A program made the translations under genes and the position numbers. A model generated the notes under the pieces. It saw only the letters and a list, made by a program, of their open reading frames with translations. It was not told where the DNA came from and made no database searches. DNA of 64,000 nucleotides from Pomacea canaliculata (Eukaryota; Mollusca; Gastropoda; Architaenioglossa; Ampullariidae), in the NCBI RefSeq assembly GCF_003073045.1, contig NC_037595.1, positions 10,438,345 to 10,502,344 on the forward strand. Direction: 5' to 3'. This document shows positions 52,064 to 64,000 of the stretch, piece by piece. Every line of letters starts with the position of its first letter. Position 1 is the first letter of the stretch.

Positions 52064-55000
52064 GGGAAGTGAGGTGTTACGAGATCTTCTTCTTCTTCGT
52101 CGTTCACTCAAATGGACACGCCTGCCTCCTGCACGAATGATGCTGTGCGCCGCAGGTCCTCCAGGCTGCCGTGTAGCTTCCTCAATACTGGCGTCTCATC
52201 AGTCCGTTACGAGATCTCACTTCCATATTTTTTAGAGACGAAATTTTCTAGGCAGGTGTACAGCATCTCTCCCCTTGAGTGTTTGTCTTCTCTAACCATC
52301 TTCTACGGAGTCAGATACCAACCTCCACATGTACCTATCTTTACTACGGGTTCTCTACTGTGAAAAACGCTTATCTAAAGCTTCAATAATGTCTAATAAT
52401 TTTCTTTAGTGATGGATGGCCATCTTTCTTAAAGCATTTAACGGAGATTATTTCATCCTATGATATTTTTAGCAGTATTTAATATGGTTTAAGATTATTA
52501 GTGGAGTCACTGTCTGTACATACTAAAAAGAAAAACGTTACATTTTAGAGTAGTACAACACAGGATATTGCAGGGATGAAATGACGGTCAACAGAACATG
52601 CTTTTGGTCGAGACACGTCGCTTTAGAAACTACAGACATTTCTAAAAAGTTTGAAACCACTCGGCAAACGGAGAAAATTGTTCTTTGTTGACAATGGTGT
52701 CATTCAGCGATGACTTTGCATCCTGGGGTGGGGGAAACTGAAATACCCAATGAAAATACCAGATTAGGGAGAACAGGTGCAGTACGCGTGGCATGTACTG
52801 ATGAGATGTTAAAACACAGGACCTTTAGCTCGTTGCCATGGCGATAAACGAGCGTTTTACTCACTGTACTATCAGGCTTGTCTCGGCTATGCCTCTCTAC
52901 CATCCTAATCATTCATCTATGTTCTTCTTCTACGCGAAATTAAATGCTAAACTTTTAGAAAAAGAAATCTTTTAGACCGCTTTTTTGTGCGAGTTCTTCC
53001 TTCCTCTATTTAGATGTGGGCCTTTCTTTCTACACACGGCATGGATTCATAAACATATATGAACACACAAGTACATGCACCGCTACTCCGTCCACCCGAA
53101 GACATAAAAATCAGGGTACCGGCCAGCAGAAGACATTTTTCCCTGCTCGGTATCACCTTAAGATAGCTTATTCAAATGTAGTTCTTCCTGCAGGCCTAAA
53201 CACGATTAGTGAGGAGCATAGAGCTTTCAAGTAAAATGCTTTTTCAGATGGCATTTCCGGTGCTTTCTTTGATGCCAGAAGATACAGAGCTATTGAAGGA
53301 CTTCGTGAGAAAGCGGAGCAAAGCAAAGTAATGCGCCTGGACTTGTACAATGAGGGATCATCCTCGTGAAGTGGAATGATGAAAGGAAACGAGATGTAGC
53401 AGCAGAGAAAGGCAATGATGACTACATGCAAAGATTTCTGTCTGGCAGAGTATAAATCTTCAAACCACCGCCTTGTGTAGAGAAGGAAGAGGACAGACAA
53501 AGCATTCACTGTGAGCATGAAGACGCTGGGATGGGGAAGCGTGAATCACGCCATCTATCCCTGACCTATGACCCTTTCTAAAATTCGCTAATTGGTAATA
53601 TAACAGATTCCCGATGGAAACAAAAGGCTAGCGAGTTGTTTGCTAGAAAGGTAAAGGTCTTACAAGTATACGCTTTAGAAATTCCAAACCGGATTGAAAC
53701 ATCTCAAACACCGCACTTGCACAATACTTCCAGTTGCTTACAAAATTACGAAAAGATTTAAAGTAAGTGTGAAATGGGAATCGATTCGCCGGTGTCCTGA
53801 CGATGTACTTTACAGTTGTAGCGTGGCTTCACCTGTCTTCCTCAACCGAAAGAAGAGATCTGACGAAAGGTTCGAAAGATGAGGAAGGCGATGAAAGCAA
53901 GCTGTAGACGTTTATAATGAAAGTGCTTCCGACGGTTTGAAGTGTCGACAAACCGAGGGTGGTAACGGCGCCAGAAGTCAGTGCACCATCGACAGGTGAT
54001 GTCAGTCGAGGATGTGTCAGACCGCACTCCTGAGAGATTTTTCATTCATCAGATAAGGATGCACGGAGCACCTGATTGTCTTCCGTACACTTTGCTGATC
54101 GTAGGTGAAAAGGTTAATCTTATTCGTCAACCCCCACGCACCCAAACTCCCCCTCCCTTTCCGGCAAGGGACTGAGCAGGATAAGATATCTTTGAAGGAA
54201 TTTTGGCAAACGGCAGACGATTCACAAAATCAGAAAACTGTAATCGCCAAAAGATAGTTCATTTAGGAGAACATCAGTGGACATCCTCACCAACATCCTC
54301 CATTTGAAACAAGCAAGCAAACAAATAAACACAAATGGACCAAGCAACTAAGAAGACAAAGAAACATATGGTCTGCTCAGTTTTTGCAACAAATCATGTG
54401 AGATGCACCGAGACAGTGAATACGTTTGTAAAGTTGCAACCTGCTGCTACAAGCCTGTATCCTCTCATTAGGTTTTCATTAAGAACAGACGAGAAGGCTT
54501 TTCTGGTCTTATAGGATGGGAGTTTTCTTCAGAGAGTATAGAAAGCAGGATTTTCCAGAATGAGGGAGTGGCCTTTTTTCTCTCCTTACAGCAAGACCCT
54601 AAAGTATAAGAACGGAACTTTTCTGATACATTTTCAAAATATTTAAAAAGTACTTTGTAAGCTTGTTGAAGACTGAAAGGTAAAATCTCAGTCAAGATTT
54701 CATCAGCCAATTCCTTTCTTACATGTTTCTCTGAAACATTTTTGAAACTATGCTTATCTTTCTTTTTACGATGCTGATATCTCGCGGCTGCTTTATTTGC
54801 ATCGAGACTCGCCGAGCGCCTGATGTGCTACTCAGCTGCACGGGGTGCAGAGATCAAAGGTGCCGCCTCCCTTTACGTTCCCTACACAGATGTCCGGGTG
54901 CGTGTTACACGCTCGGGTATACTGTCTACGACAAATAGGATTGCTCCCAGTACTATCCTGTCTTTGGAACTTGAGATCGCGAGAGAAAAAGAAATGTCAT

Positions 55001-56775
55001 AACAGAAGGATTCACTACACTCCATAACGAAAACATCACATTTGTGAATCCCATTGACAATATCTAAATGACTTCTGTCTTCTCAAAAAAAGAAAAAAAA
55101 AAAAAATACAAACACAATCACATTCCGTTCATGCACATCATCATCCTCCTCCTTGCACGCCCACTCTCTCTTCCTCTGATCTCCTGAAGTAGGTCAAGCA
55201 GTGCGCATGTCTGCGCGTGCGCCTGCAGCTGGTGAGGCGCCGACATGCAGAAGCACGCGCGTACAGCGATAGGAACTCTCGAGACAGATGTCAAAGCCGT
55301 GATCTCCAAGTTCCCTCACGAGACTGCGCGAGATTTCACAGTCGAGAATTGCACTGATAAACGTTTAGAACTCTGCACTGCGTTAGTACTCCGTGGAGGG
55401 GAGAAGAGGAAAGAGAAGGGGAATTAGAGAAGGATGAGAAAAAGAAAGAAGACGAAAAAGATGAAATTAGCGAGAAGAAGAAGAAATTCCCCAAAACCTC
55501 TTTTCAAGAAAAGGCTATTTACAAAAGTATTATTCCAAGGTATCTCCTTCTAAAACCACATTTGAAACGAGTCTTTAGCATCAAACGCTTTGCGGAAGTC
55601 TAATATTTCAGTAGCGGCCATGATGGTACGGATAAATTAAAAGACAGACGGATGTGTTTGGAAGAACATAAAAATTCAGCCGAGATGTGAGTGATATCAT
55701 TCATTGAGAACAGCTCTGCTTCACGAGAGCTTCGCGCTGTCAGGCCCCGCCACTCTCTGTTTACTGTGAATAGCACGAGTCCTTGTTTGTGGCGCTGTGC
55801 TCCGTGTCTCGGCCAGCCTCGGTAACAAGACAGAGTCTGTTCCTCCCGAAATGCCAGCAGACGTCAGATATTGTTGAGGAATAAACAGCTACGTCATGCA
55901 GGTACCTTCACCTCCTCCTCCGCTTCCGCGCGCGCACACCCGCACACCTGCGCACCTACCCGCCCGCCCGCACGCACACACAGACATATATGTAGTCATT
56001 CTATTGCATCGGGGGTCATGCACAACACACAATAAATAAATAAAATAAATAAATAACAGGACTTGTCAGTTAGTCTGCGTGCAATGTTTGCCACAAATCC
56101 GCGATGAAAAAAATTTAGTACTGAGTTAATTTTTTTTCCATTTCAGATTAGTAAATGAATCAGAAAGATAATTGGAAGAGAGAAAAAAAAATTTCTACGT
56201 TGTCTTTTAAAAAATATTTGAATTGAATCCGAAATAACTTAAGCAGTTTTCTTGAGGTAGTTTCATGTCTAACTGTAAGTAAAATGAAGTAAAGGTAAAG
56301 AATAGTTATAATTAACTAGAAAGGCAACTTCGAATTCGAAGATTGTGTTGTTCTTAGACGAGAAACAAAAATGTAGCTCTGATCACTCTTCTGTCATGAA
56401 AACCACAAAATACAGTGTATATGAGTACAGTGTATATGAGTACAGTCAGTCTCGCTAGTCCACGATAATAGTGCTTGTCCACCCAGCATGCATAGCAATA
56501 CACTCTTCTGTCAGGGAAACTACAAAACGTAGTGAGGCTGGTGATGGTGTCGCTTACTCATCATGCTGATATACATGTCATGCGCCATCTTGTCCAGCGT
56601 CCCTCCAGTCACACTTGTCACACTTGTCACACTCTACATCCACCCTTCCCTCCGTCCCCACACCCTCCCTCGTGTGGGTTCAACAACGATTTTTTTTCTC
56701 ATTTTCTAGAATATTACTCATCACACACATGTGCTATTCACATCACAGCTTCTACATTTGGACCACTCAAGAATG
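52064..56775. other. gene-poor region upstream of the RING gene 3' end
   Basis: No gene recognised. Contents: a GTTACGAGATCT direct repeat (about 52075 and 52204) inside an inverted GGAAGTGAG/CTCACTTCC pair; a degenerate tRNA-SINE-like stretch near 52800-52910; a GC-rich CCCG/CGCA run at about 55917-55982; an AATA run at 56029-56056. A minus-strand open frame over about 54468-54840 is discussed under rejected items. Confidence 0.35.
52790..52910 (-). mobile_element. degenerate tRNA-SINE-like fragment
   Basis: On the minus strand, TAGTACAGTGAGTAAAACGC resembles a tRNA A-box head, and AAGGTCCTGTGTTTTAAC about 35 bases on sits where a B box would be. No target-site duplication was seen and the B box is poor, so this is tentative. 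Confidence 0.25.
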
Positions 56776-59700
56776 TCATTGGTCGCTATCGAGGTCACGT
56801 GACTTCCGTTTGGATTTCTCTGACTTCTTGCTTCCCTTCCCTTTGTCTTTATCCTTACCCTTTTCTTTTTCGGCAACTTTCTTCTTTAGATTTCCCTTTG
56901 GCCTTCCCTCTATCCTTTTGTCCCGGCTTACCTGACCTACTCTCTTCCTTTTCAACTTCTTCCCATTTATCTTCCTTCTCTTTCTCTCTCTTCTCCTGCA
57001 CTTCCTCCACATTGTCCTGCTGTATGGAGAAGATGCGCTGCCGAACATACACGAACGGTCTCGGTTTCCGTGGGGCCGGTGGGGTCTTGGGGTCTGGAAG
57101 AGGGGGTAGTGATGAGGAGGGAGCGCAGCGTCACCAACAGATGCAGCAGCATGGAGCCACGGAGGTCCTAGAGTTGTCGGTCGCGCCAGGGGAGGCGACG
57201 CTGGTGTGGTGATGATTTTGATCCCGCTTTTTCTAGTCAATGTCGGCGTTGACGATGGTGACTGGCAGGTGGGAACAGCTGCGACCTCTTGTTGCTGTGA
57301 CTGTTGCTGTTTTTGCGCAGCTTCCGCTTCCTGTTTTTTCGTGACGCTGGACGAGTCTTCTTTCGTTTTCCCGACAGCAGCCTCTGCATGAAGCCCAGAC
57401 CGCCTCCCTTCTCTTTCTTCGGCTTCACTGGACTTTCTGGCGCAGACTCGGACTTTTGCGGGCTCACGCTCTGGCTCTTGGGCGTTGCGGAGGACGAGCT
57501 TATCGACAAAGTGTCCTCTCCCAGGTCTGTGGACGCTGTTTCCGCTGACGACTTCCGGTTCGTGTCGTCACTTGGGGTGTCGGAGACTGACGTCACGATG
57601 GACGACGTGCGAGAGTGAAGGAGGTCATAACAGAGTCGGGATTTAAGGACGAGTCGCCAGACTCCGCCGACAGAAACGATGCAGTGGAGGTGTCCGAACA
57701 TGAAGAAGGCGTCCGGGTTTCCGAGATGGACGGTAGGGAAGGCCGCTGCTGCGCTTTGGACGTCTCTGTGACGATGTTGAATAGGTGTCTGGCTCCGGAC
57801 TCGTGTCCGAGGCAGGCACTGACGTCAGCGTTGGAGACTTCTTCTGGCTGACCGGATCTTGCTGGGTGATGTTCTGGGTGACGTCTGCCCGGTCTTGCGG
57901 AGCAAGGTTTGTGCGGGTACGGTCGCGATCCTCCCAGGGGCCGAGTTGTACCTGAGCAAGGGCAGACGACTCGGGGAGGTGGCTTGGCTGCCCATCTTGA
58001 CCTTGTTCTGCCGGTCCAGCGAAGACTGCCTCGAGGCAGACTTTTGCTGGCATACTCGTCAACCTCCCCTGGCCTGACGCGAGATCTAGGTTTCAGGGTA
58101 GTAATCGGCTGAACTTTCCGAACCGGTGACAGGTCTTTACCTCGTAGAACCGCGTCAGTCTCGGCCAAAAGGGTGCGAAACTGTCTCTGCCTTTCTTCTT
58201 CTACGTTTCTGTCTCTGGGCGGAGAGCCTTGAACATCCTTTGGTGTGGGAAGTTGGCGGGGGAGAAGTAGGTGAGGCAGGAGAGGAAGTCAGGAACGACT
58301 TGCCAAAAAACAAATCTCCCTCGGCTTGCTTCCGAGATGTGGGGCTGTTTAGGCGCTCAGACACGCTGCGTAGCTTGGAGATGCACTGGGTGATGCGGCC
58401 ATCCAGCAGCGAGGAGTCCGTCTCCACTGCCACATCCCGGTGGTCCGCTCGGCAGGTCATGGTGTGCTTGTCGTCCACCGCACGCGCCTTCTGCATACAC
58501 GCCGACTCGCGAGCCCCCTTATTGCCCGCTCCACCCCCGATTGCGCCCCTACTTGCCTTCAGCGGCAGCAACGACAGCGCGCGGCATGGTGGTGAGGTGC
58601 TGGTGGCCTTATCCATCTTGGACACGTAGAACGTCATAGTACCTTTGGAGAAGAGGTGACGCATGGGAGTGGACGTCTCCTTCTCAAACGTCACCTTCGG
58701 CATGGTGTTGACGCCGATGCTGACGACGTGCTTCAGCAGATCCTCCTCAGCCCGAATGGGGAAAGCCAACTGCTCTACTCCGCTCCCGACCTGCATCAGA
58801 GTCTGCGTCCCGACCTCCACGTACGCCAACGTCTCGGTCAAGGTTTCGTCGTCCACCATGTCCACGTGGTCTGCCTCTGAGTCTGAGTCAGAGACAAGCT
58901 CGAAGTTAGCCTCCGGAATGACTATCAGCTCGTCTACATCGATCTCGCTAAGGAGGCCGATGTACGGCAGAGATTCTGTGGAAGTAGAGGCGTCGCAGCA
59001 TTCAGGGCCTACAAAAACCCTCGGCGTCTCCTCGTCATCAAAAGACGTGGCCACGCTCTTGTCGCACAGAGTGGCCAGCGAGGTCTGTATGCTGCAGCTA
59101 GTCAGCCCCGGCGACGACGCCAGACACGACAACGCCATGGTCCCGACGTCATGCATTTCCGACGGTCTCGGGTCTGTTGAGGTGTCGGAGAAGGTCTTGG
59201 GAGCTGCGAGCCTCTCGCCGTGCTCGCACAAAACGCATTCTATGTAACTGTAGGTCGTCTGCACCTCTTTGCTTTTGCGGCGATGGCGGGAAGTGTTGAC
59301 CTCCTTGCTCAGCATGACCGGGGTCACACACTGGCTTTCGCAGTCTCGGATTTCTTTGGGAGGCGCTGGCGGTGCTGGCGACGTTGATGCTTCCTCTGTC
59401 ATGGAGGCAACTTCTGCGAAGTCGACTTCCACGAAGGTTTCTGCATCTTCGGAGCTGACAACTGCTTCCGTTTGCGCGTCGCATTGCAGGTGCCGCTCCG
59501 TCACAGTCTCGCTGTCGCACACGACCAGCGAGGTCTCCACACACGAGTCCCTGAAGGTCTGCACCTCTGTGTAGGTAGCCTGGTCCATCAAAGTGATTGG
59601 CATGGTGGCGACGCCCACATCCACACTGCGGGGCGTGGCGGCGTGACGCCGGTGTTGATCAGCTGGGGCTGAGGGGTCAAGGTCCAGTTGTCGAGATACT

Positions 59701-62483
59701 TCACCACAGCCGTGCTCGTGTCTTTGTCGGCCCGTGCACCAGGTGCCAGGTGTCAGTGCTCGCGTTACTAAAGACAGGCAGCAGCGAGCCGCCACCCACA
59801 CACCGTGACGTGAGCTCGACGTGTGACGTCTCCGTGGCCTTTGTCGAAAGTTGGGATGACCAGCACGGGGGACTGTGGAAGAGTGGTGACGCGCACAGGG
59901 GGGACAACCTCTTGCAATGGGAGATGATGATCCACGGCAGTAGAAAGCTTGGGGTCGGGCATAGTTCCGCGGGAGACCACGCTGGGTGTGGTTTGACAAT
60001 GGTGGTGAGCGACTTTCGGCGGAGCTGTGTTGGTGCTGTTGGGCACTCCTGGTGGCCTGACCTGCACAGCGAAGTCGCCTGTGGTCACTCCCATCGTGCA
60101 GGTGGCGGCGTCTGACGTCACGTAGCTGAACGTACAGGTGGCACGATCGGCTGTGACCACACCCTCCGTCCATGTTACCTTGCTCTCGCTGGTCACTGGC
60201 GGCATGTAGGTCCCGGCGTCCACTGCGCTCAGCGACGGAGTCGACGTGCACTTCGACATCTGACCTCCATAGTCCGTGCTGGACGCAGTGTCCTTCAGCT
60301 TTGCTGGGCTGGTCTGCGCTTGGACATCCTTGACCTCTTGGCAGGTCATGACTCCCACACCCCGCGACTGCACGCTGTCCGGGGAAGTCCCTTTCTCTTC
60401 CGTCGAGGCCACGATCTTAACCTTAAACGAAGTCATGGCCGCTTTGTCGCGCGTCTGCACAGGCGGTTTGGTTACAGGTTGACGGACTGAAGCGATGGGA
60501 TCGATGTGGACTGTCCGTAGCTGTATTGGGAAACATGCTGTTGATAAAATACTCTTCTTCAAACAGCTGGCCCCCTTCCTTGAATCCAGCTGCTGAAACC
60601 TCAGTCTGAACCTTGCGACTGCGAATCCAACGACCGGATGCCTGTGCGGCAACAACAGGAGAAGGAAGTCCAGCACCAAACGTTTCGGCCAACAGATCTG
60701 GCCTCCTGCCCGCTTCCTGACCTCCTCCACCCCTCTCGGTCTCGCCAACGACCCTCTCCACTGGCCTGACACAAAACGACTTTGGCCTCGTCAGCGCTCG
60801 CTCGCAAGTTTAGCGAGATTTCCGTCGTGACCTCGCATCCCGCGTGTCTTTGACCTGTACCCGCGCACCGGATCTGTTGTCCTCGCTGGGGACGAAGCGC
60901 TGGTTGTGCTGCAGGAAGGCTGCGGCAATGGCGGCTCCTGTGTTAGGGTAAGAGCTGCCTGTCGATGCCGCGACCCCCCAGGCAGCGTCGCGAACACTGC
61001 TCTCCTCCGTCTGCGTCTTGAGCGTTCTGACGTTCGTCCTGTCCGTCATGGTTCCACGCACTCGAGTCTCGCGCCCTGCTCCACACTGCTCTCGCTTTCG
61101 ATCTCCGTTCCACCGCTGGTGGAACATCCTCCATCGTTTCCCGTTTGTACTCCGCTGTGTGACTTCACAATCCCGCTTGATGACGACGAAGTCATGTTCG
61201 CTTGTGACGCGGCGCTGGCAAAGAGGTTTGAACCCCAGGAGGCTTGCAACTCACTGGTGGGTCTGGTCTGCGTGTACACCGATCCTCATTCTCTGTTTCT
61301 CGCGGTTCTCGATTCCTTTTCGCGTCTTGCAATCTTCGCATTCGGTGACTTCTTTGGTGACTTTGTAATCCGAGACAAACATGCCGTTAGCCAGCTTCGC
61401 TTCCGTTGGTGACGTGACCTCAGGGTCCCCCGGCACGAAGATCTCCCCTAATTTGACATCCCCAGGTATGAACTGCACGTCAAGCTGGAGGTCCGGAGGA
61501 AGGGGTGGGAGGCTGCTGTCGAGTAAGTGGTCGATCTTGCTCTGAATCTCCTTCTTCAGGAACAACATTTCAACCCTTTGTCCTTCATGACTATCTCCGT
61601 GAGGTTGCACGCGCTTTGAAGGCTGTCGAAAGATTCCTGCAACGCCGTCTTGTTCTCGATGAGATCGGAAACTTCGCCGCTGAAAAGCTCGTCGACTTTT
61701 TTTAGAAGTTCTTTCTCTTGGCACGGACCTGAGAGGTGTAACTTATCGCCAGGTCCCGGATGCGCTCGCGCAGTTCTTTTGAGATCGACTCGTACTTGTC
61801 AATCAGCTTAAGTCTGTTTTCGACACCACTCAGGCGTTCTCTCCCTTGAGAGAGAAGATTCTCCAGGGTCACTTTGTGTTTGGAGAAGCCGTCGTTGAAG
61901 GAGCAGACGTCGTGGTCCTTGTGTTCCTGGAAAGCGCACACCACACAGATGCACATCTCGCACTTCTCGCAGTAGAAGCGCACCGTCTCCTCGGGATGTT
62001 CCTTGCACTCGATGTCCTTCTGACCCTCGATGTCGATGAGGTTGTGGTCCTGCGTCACTTTGGTGGCCACGTGCAGCTCGACGCACGTCTTGCACAGCAG
62101 CTTGGCGCAGTCCAGGCACTTGGAGCACGCGTCGTTGCTGCGCGGCCTGACGGTGTGGCAGATCTCGCACGGCGGGACTTTGGACGTGCACTTCTTGGCC
62201 AGCACCTCCGTCAGGTTGGACACCAGGAAGTTGTCTTGCAGGCGCCGAACGCCACCTGTCGGCAGCTCCGTCCGCTTGCGGCACAAGGGACACGTCACGG
62301 AGCGGGAGTAGATGGTGTAGCGCGTGGGGCGATTCGATTCCGCGTCATACTGTTGTTGCACGCATGCGCAGCAGAACGTGTGTAGGCAGGACAGGTCTTG
62401 GGCTCCTTGAACACATCCATGCATATCTTGCAGATCAGGAACTGGTCCGAGATCTCTTTCATTAGTCGCGTACCCGTCGCCAT
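56776..62483 (-). CDS. TRIM-like RING/B-box/coiled-coil protein with long disordered tail; frame repeatedly broken
   Basis: One long GC-rich exon, about 1,900 codons, from the Kozak-strong ATG at 62483 (ACCATGG; MATGTRLMKEISDQF) to TGA at 56776. N-terminal C3HC4 RING: FLICKICMDVFKEPKT, then CLHTFCCACV and TCPLCRKR. A B-box 1-like zinc site (PPCEICHTVRPRSNDACSKC) and a B-box 2 (ECKEHPEETVRFYCEKCEMC) follow. The coiled coil is RERLSGVENRLKLIDKYES and on. There is no NHL, PRY-SPRY or filamin repeat; the rest is Ser/Thr-rich and disordered with repeated x-Q-T and K-x-T-x-T words, ending in a Lys/Glu-rich segment (KSKRKSRDLDSDQ). Probably an E3 ubiquitin ligase. The frame changes about 13-15 times (near 62410, 61715, 61590, 61290, 61080, 60800-60540, 59830, 59690, 58190, 58045, 57840, 57610, 57240, 57060, 56900). 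Between breaks the protein reads on without stops. Confidence 0.8.
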
Positions 62484-62504
62484 GGTTTCCAGTTCAAAGG
62501 CCAA

Positions 62505-64000
62505 CGACGACGTTGATTGATAACCAACACTCAGGTCACGCTGCTGGTTCAGAAGGAAACATGTCTCCAGGAAGGAATCCCAGAACGCAGGTAAAAACAG
62601 ATAGATAATGGCTGAAGATCTCTGTGGGTTAAGTGCGTGTACTAGTTGTATCAGCTCGATGAAGTGTCACCGTTGGTCCACCAGCATCAACTATCTTCGT
62701 GGTCCAAGAAAACATGGTGGTCATGACCTGCATCACTTAAGGTCAACATATTTTTTGATAGCGGTGAAGACATTTTGGCTTGGCCTCGACCTCTCAGATG
62801 ATGTCCATGTCGACTATGTAGGATAGAAGAATACGTTACCGTAAAGGATCGAAGCAGAGCGAACATGACAGGCGCGTAACCGAGTTCCTTGTGTGACGTT
62901 TGCTCAGTCCAGGTACGTGAAGCCAAATCAACAAATCGTCAAAAACTTCCGGTCTCCTCCATACAGAAACCACTCCCCCCACGCAGCCGACAGGAAGGCG
63001 GTATGAGGTGAGGATGGTGACGTACAAATGGTGACGTATGAATAGTGCCGCGCGATGCAGGAGCTTGAGTTCTCTTCGTCGAGTTATCAAAGTTGCCGGC
63101 TATCTGGGGAGGAGGGTAGATAGACTCTCCGGCACGGCGCTCTCCTCCCTGCTGCGTGGCTGCTGTGGTTTCTGAAACACACGGTGAGATATAGCGGTGA
63201 CGTCTGGCAGTCTGCTGACTATACACAGCTAATCTTAGTGTGCGTGTTTGGTAGACTAAAACTAGTGTTTACGAGAATGCGCACGTGCCTGGTATTAGTG
63301 AACGTTGTGTGTGTGTGCTTGTGTGTGTGTGTCTTGTGTGTGTGTGGTATCTTTGTCTATGGCAAACATGATCTATTTCTTGTGAGACACCTTGGTTATC
63401 TCCCTGTGTTCTCTCCCCTTCACCCTACTTCTGTCATCACAATATAAACTTAGTAATAATGAACTTAAACATACACGTGAAATACTTCTCTTTTGATCAC
63501 AATAAATATAACCCAGTTTTATGGATACATCCAAATATCGACAAGAATATTATCAAAAGCTGAGCATCGAACTTGTTACATTGGGGTGTAGCTGGAAACA
63601 GCAAAGAGGGAATGAATGCAAAGAATGGCCCAAAGAATGTCACAGTCAATAGTCATATCCTTCCCCTCCAAAGAATAAATCATCATCATCATCATGACAG
63701 TCTTAATGGTAAAAATCAGCGTACCATCTGACATGTAACTCTCCAGCTAGTGCCACTGGAGCGATACCAGTTCTGTAAGTCTTACATAAACTTTCTTCCC
63801 CATCCCATAATAGTGTCATTAAAATAATCAGAAAGTCGTCCCTTCAGCAATAGTCTATCCACAATAAACAAGAGATGAGAGCGGCGTCAAAAACGACCTA
63901 ACAACAATTAGAAATTACTGCGCGCGAACTACTTTCTTTCCATTAACGTCATGAATAGTCATATGCTGGCAACTGATGAGCTTTCTAACCTAACCTCGTT
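62505..64000. other. upstream region of the RING gene
   Basis: 5' flank and probable UTR of the RING gene. A TG run lies at 63308-63350 and an ATC run at 63680-63694. No further gene was recognised up to the window edge. Confidence 0.4.

Noticed and set aside
52119-52205. Minus-strand reading LRKLHGSLEDLRRTASFVQ as an exon
   Set aside because: The acceptor is poor, no partner exons were seen, and the plus strand is also open over the same bases.
54468-54840. Minus-strand open stretch with NKAAARYQHRKKK, resembling a bZIP basic region
   Set aside because: No leucine heptads follow, no upstream exon was found, and openness of this length occurs by chance in the window. A protein search or RNA coverage would decide.
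56532-57212. 226-codon plus-strand frame
   Set aside because: Shadow of the RING gene tail; the minus strand gives Lys/Glu-rich sequence continuous with its neighbours.
58155-60251. 698-codon frame taken as a complete gene
   Set aside because: Only the part below about 59690 is in the true frame; the first third is an out-of-frame reading of the same long RING gene exon.

Overview
The window looks like nuclear DNA of an invertebrate animal, most probably a mollusc and perhaps a gastropod. The signs are AT-rich introns, small exons with GT-AG boundaries, tRNA-derived SINEs, many simple repeats, and animal gene families (globin-X-like globins, BRICHOS membrane proteins, CNNM-type transporter, MFS carrier, TRIM-like RING protein). 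No bacterial operon, CRISPR array, tRNA/rRNA gene or recognisable viral element was seen. Gene models were built by hand from conserved protein sequence, splice sites and intron phase. None has been aligned to a database.  Layout: 1-1.9 kb holds the 3' part of a mitochondrial ribosomal protein S9 gene (+). At 3.2-4.6 kb and 8.2-9.4 kb lie two tandem three-exon globins (-), both opening with an MGC acylation exon as in globin X. A nine-exon short CNNM/DUF21 transporter (+) occupies 11.8-18.1 kb. At 20.2-31.3 kb and 34.3-40.5 kb are two paralogous six-exon type II membrane proteins with an ITM2-like BRICHOS domain (-). Their exon phases match exactly, but their last exons are unrelated: one encodes a short beta-prone tail, the other a GDGPM x6 repeat with a histidine cluster. 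A five-exon MFS transporter (+) lies at 44.2-48.5 kb. The stretch 48.5-56.8 kb has no convincing gene but carries an orphan promoter-like cluster near 51.8-52.0 kb. A long GC-rich RING/B-box/coiled-coil gene (-) runs from 62.5 down to 56.8 kb; its disordered tail carries a series of LC8-type x-Q-T motifs.  Cross-cutting points: small frame breaks occur in the conserved genes (mRPS9, CNNM-like, MFS and, very heavily, the RING gene) although the protein sequence between breaks stays intact. This suggests residual assembly indels or, for the RING gene, recent decay. The palindrome TGACGTCA occurs about 12 times and GCGCATGCGC three times, both far above chance; several copies lie just upstream of genes. 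The genes are unrelated in function, so apart from the two local duplications there is no sign of a functional cluster.
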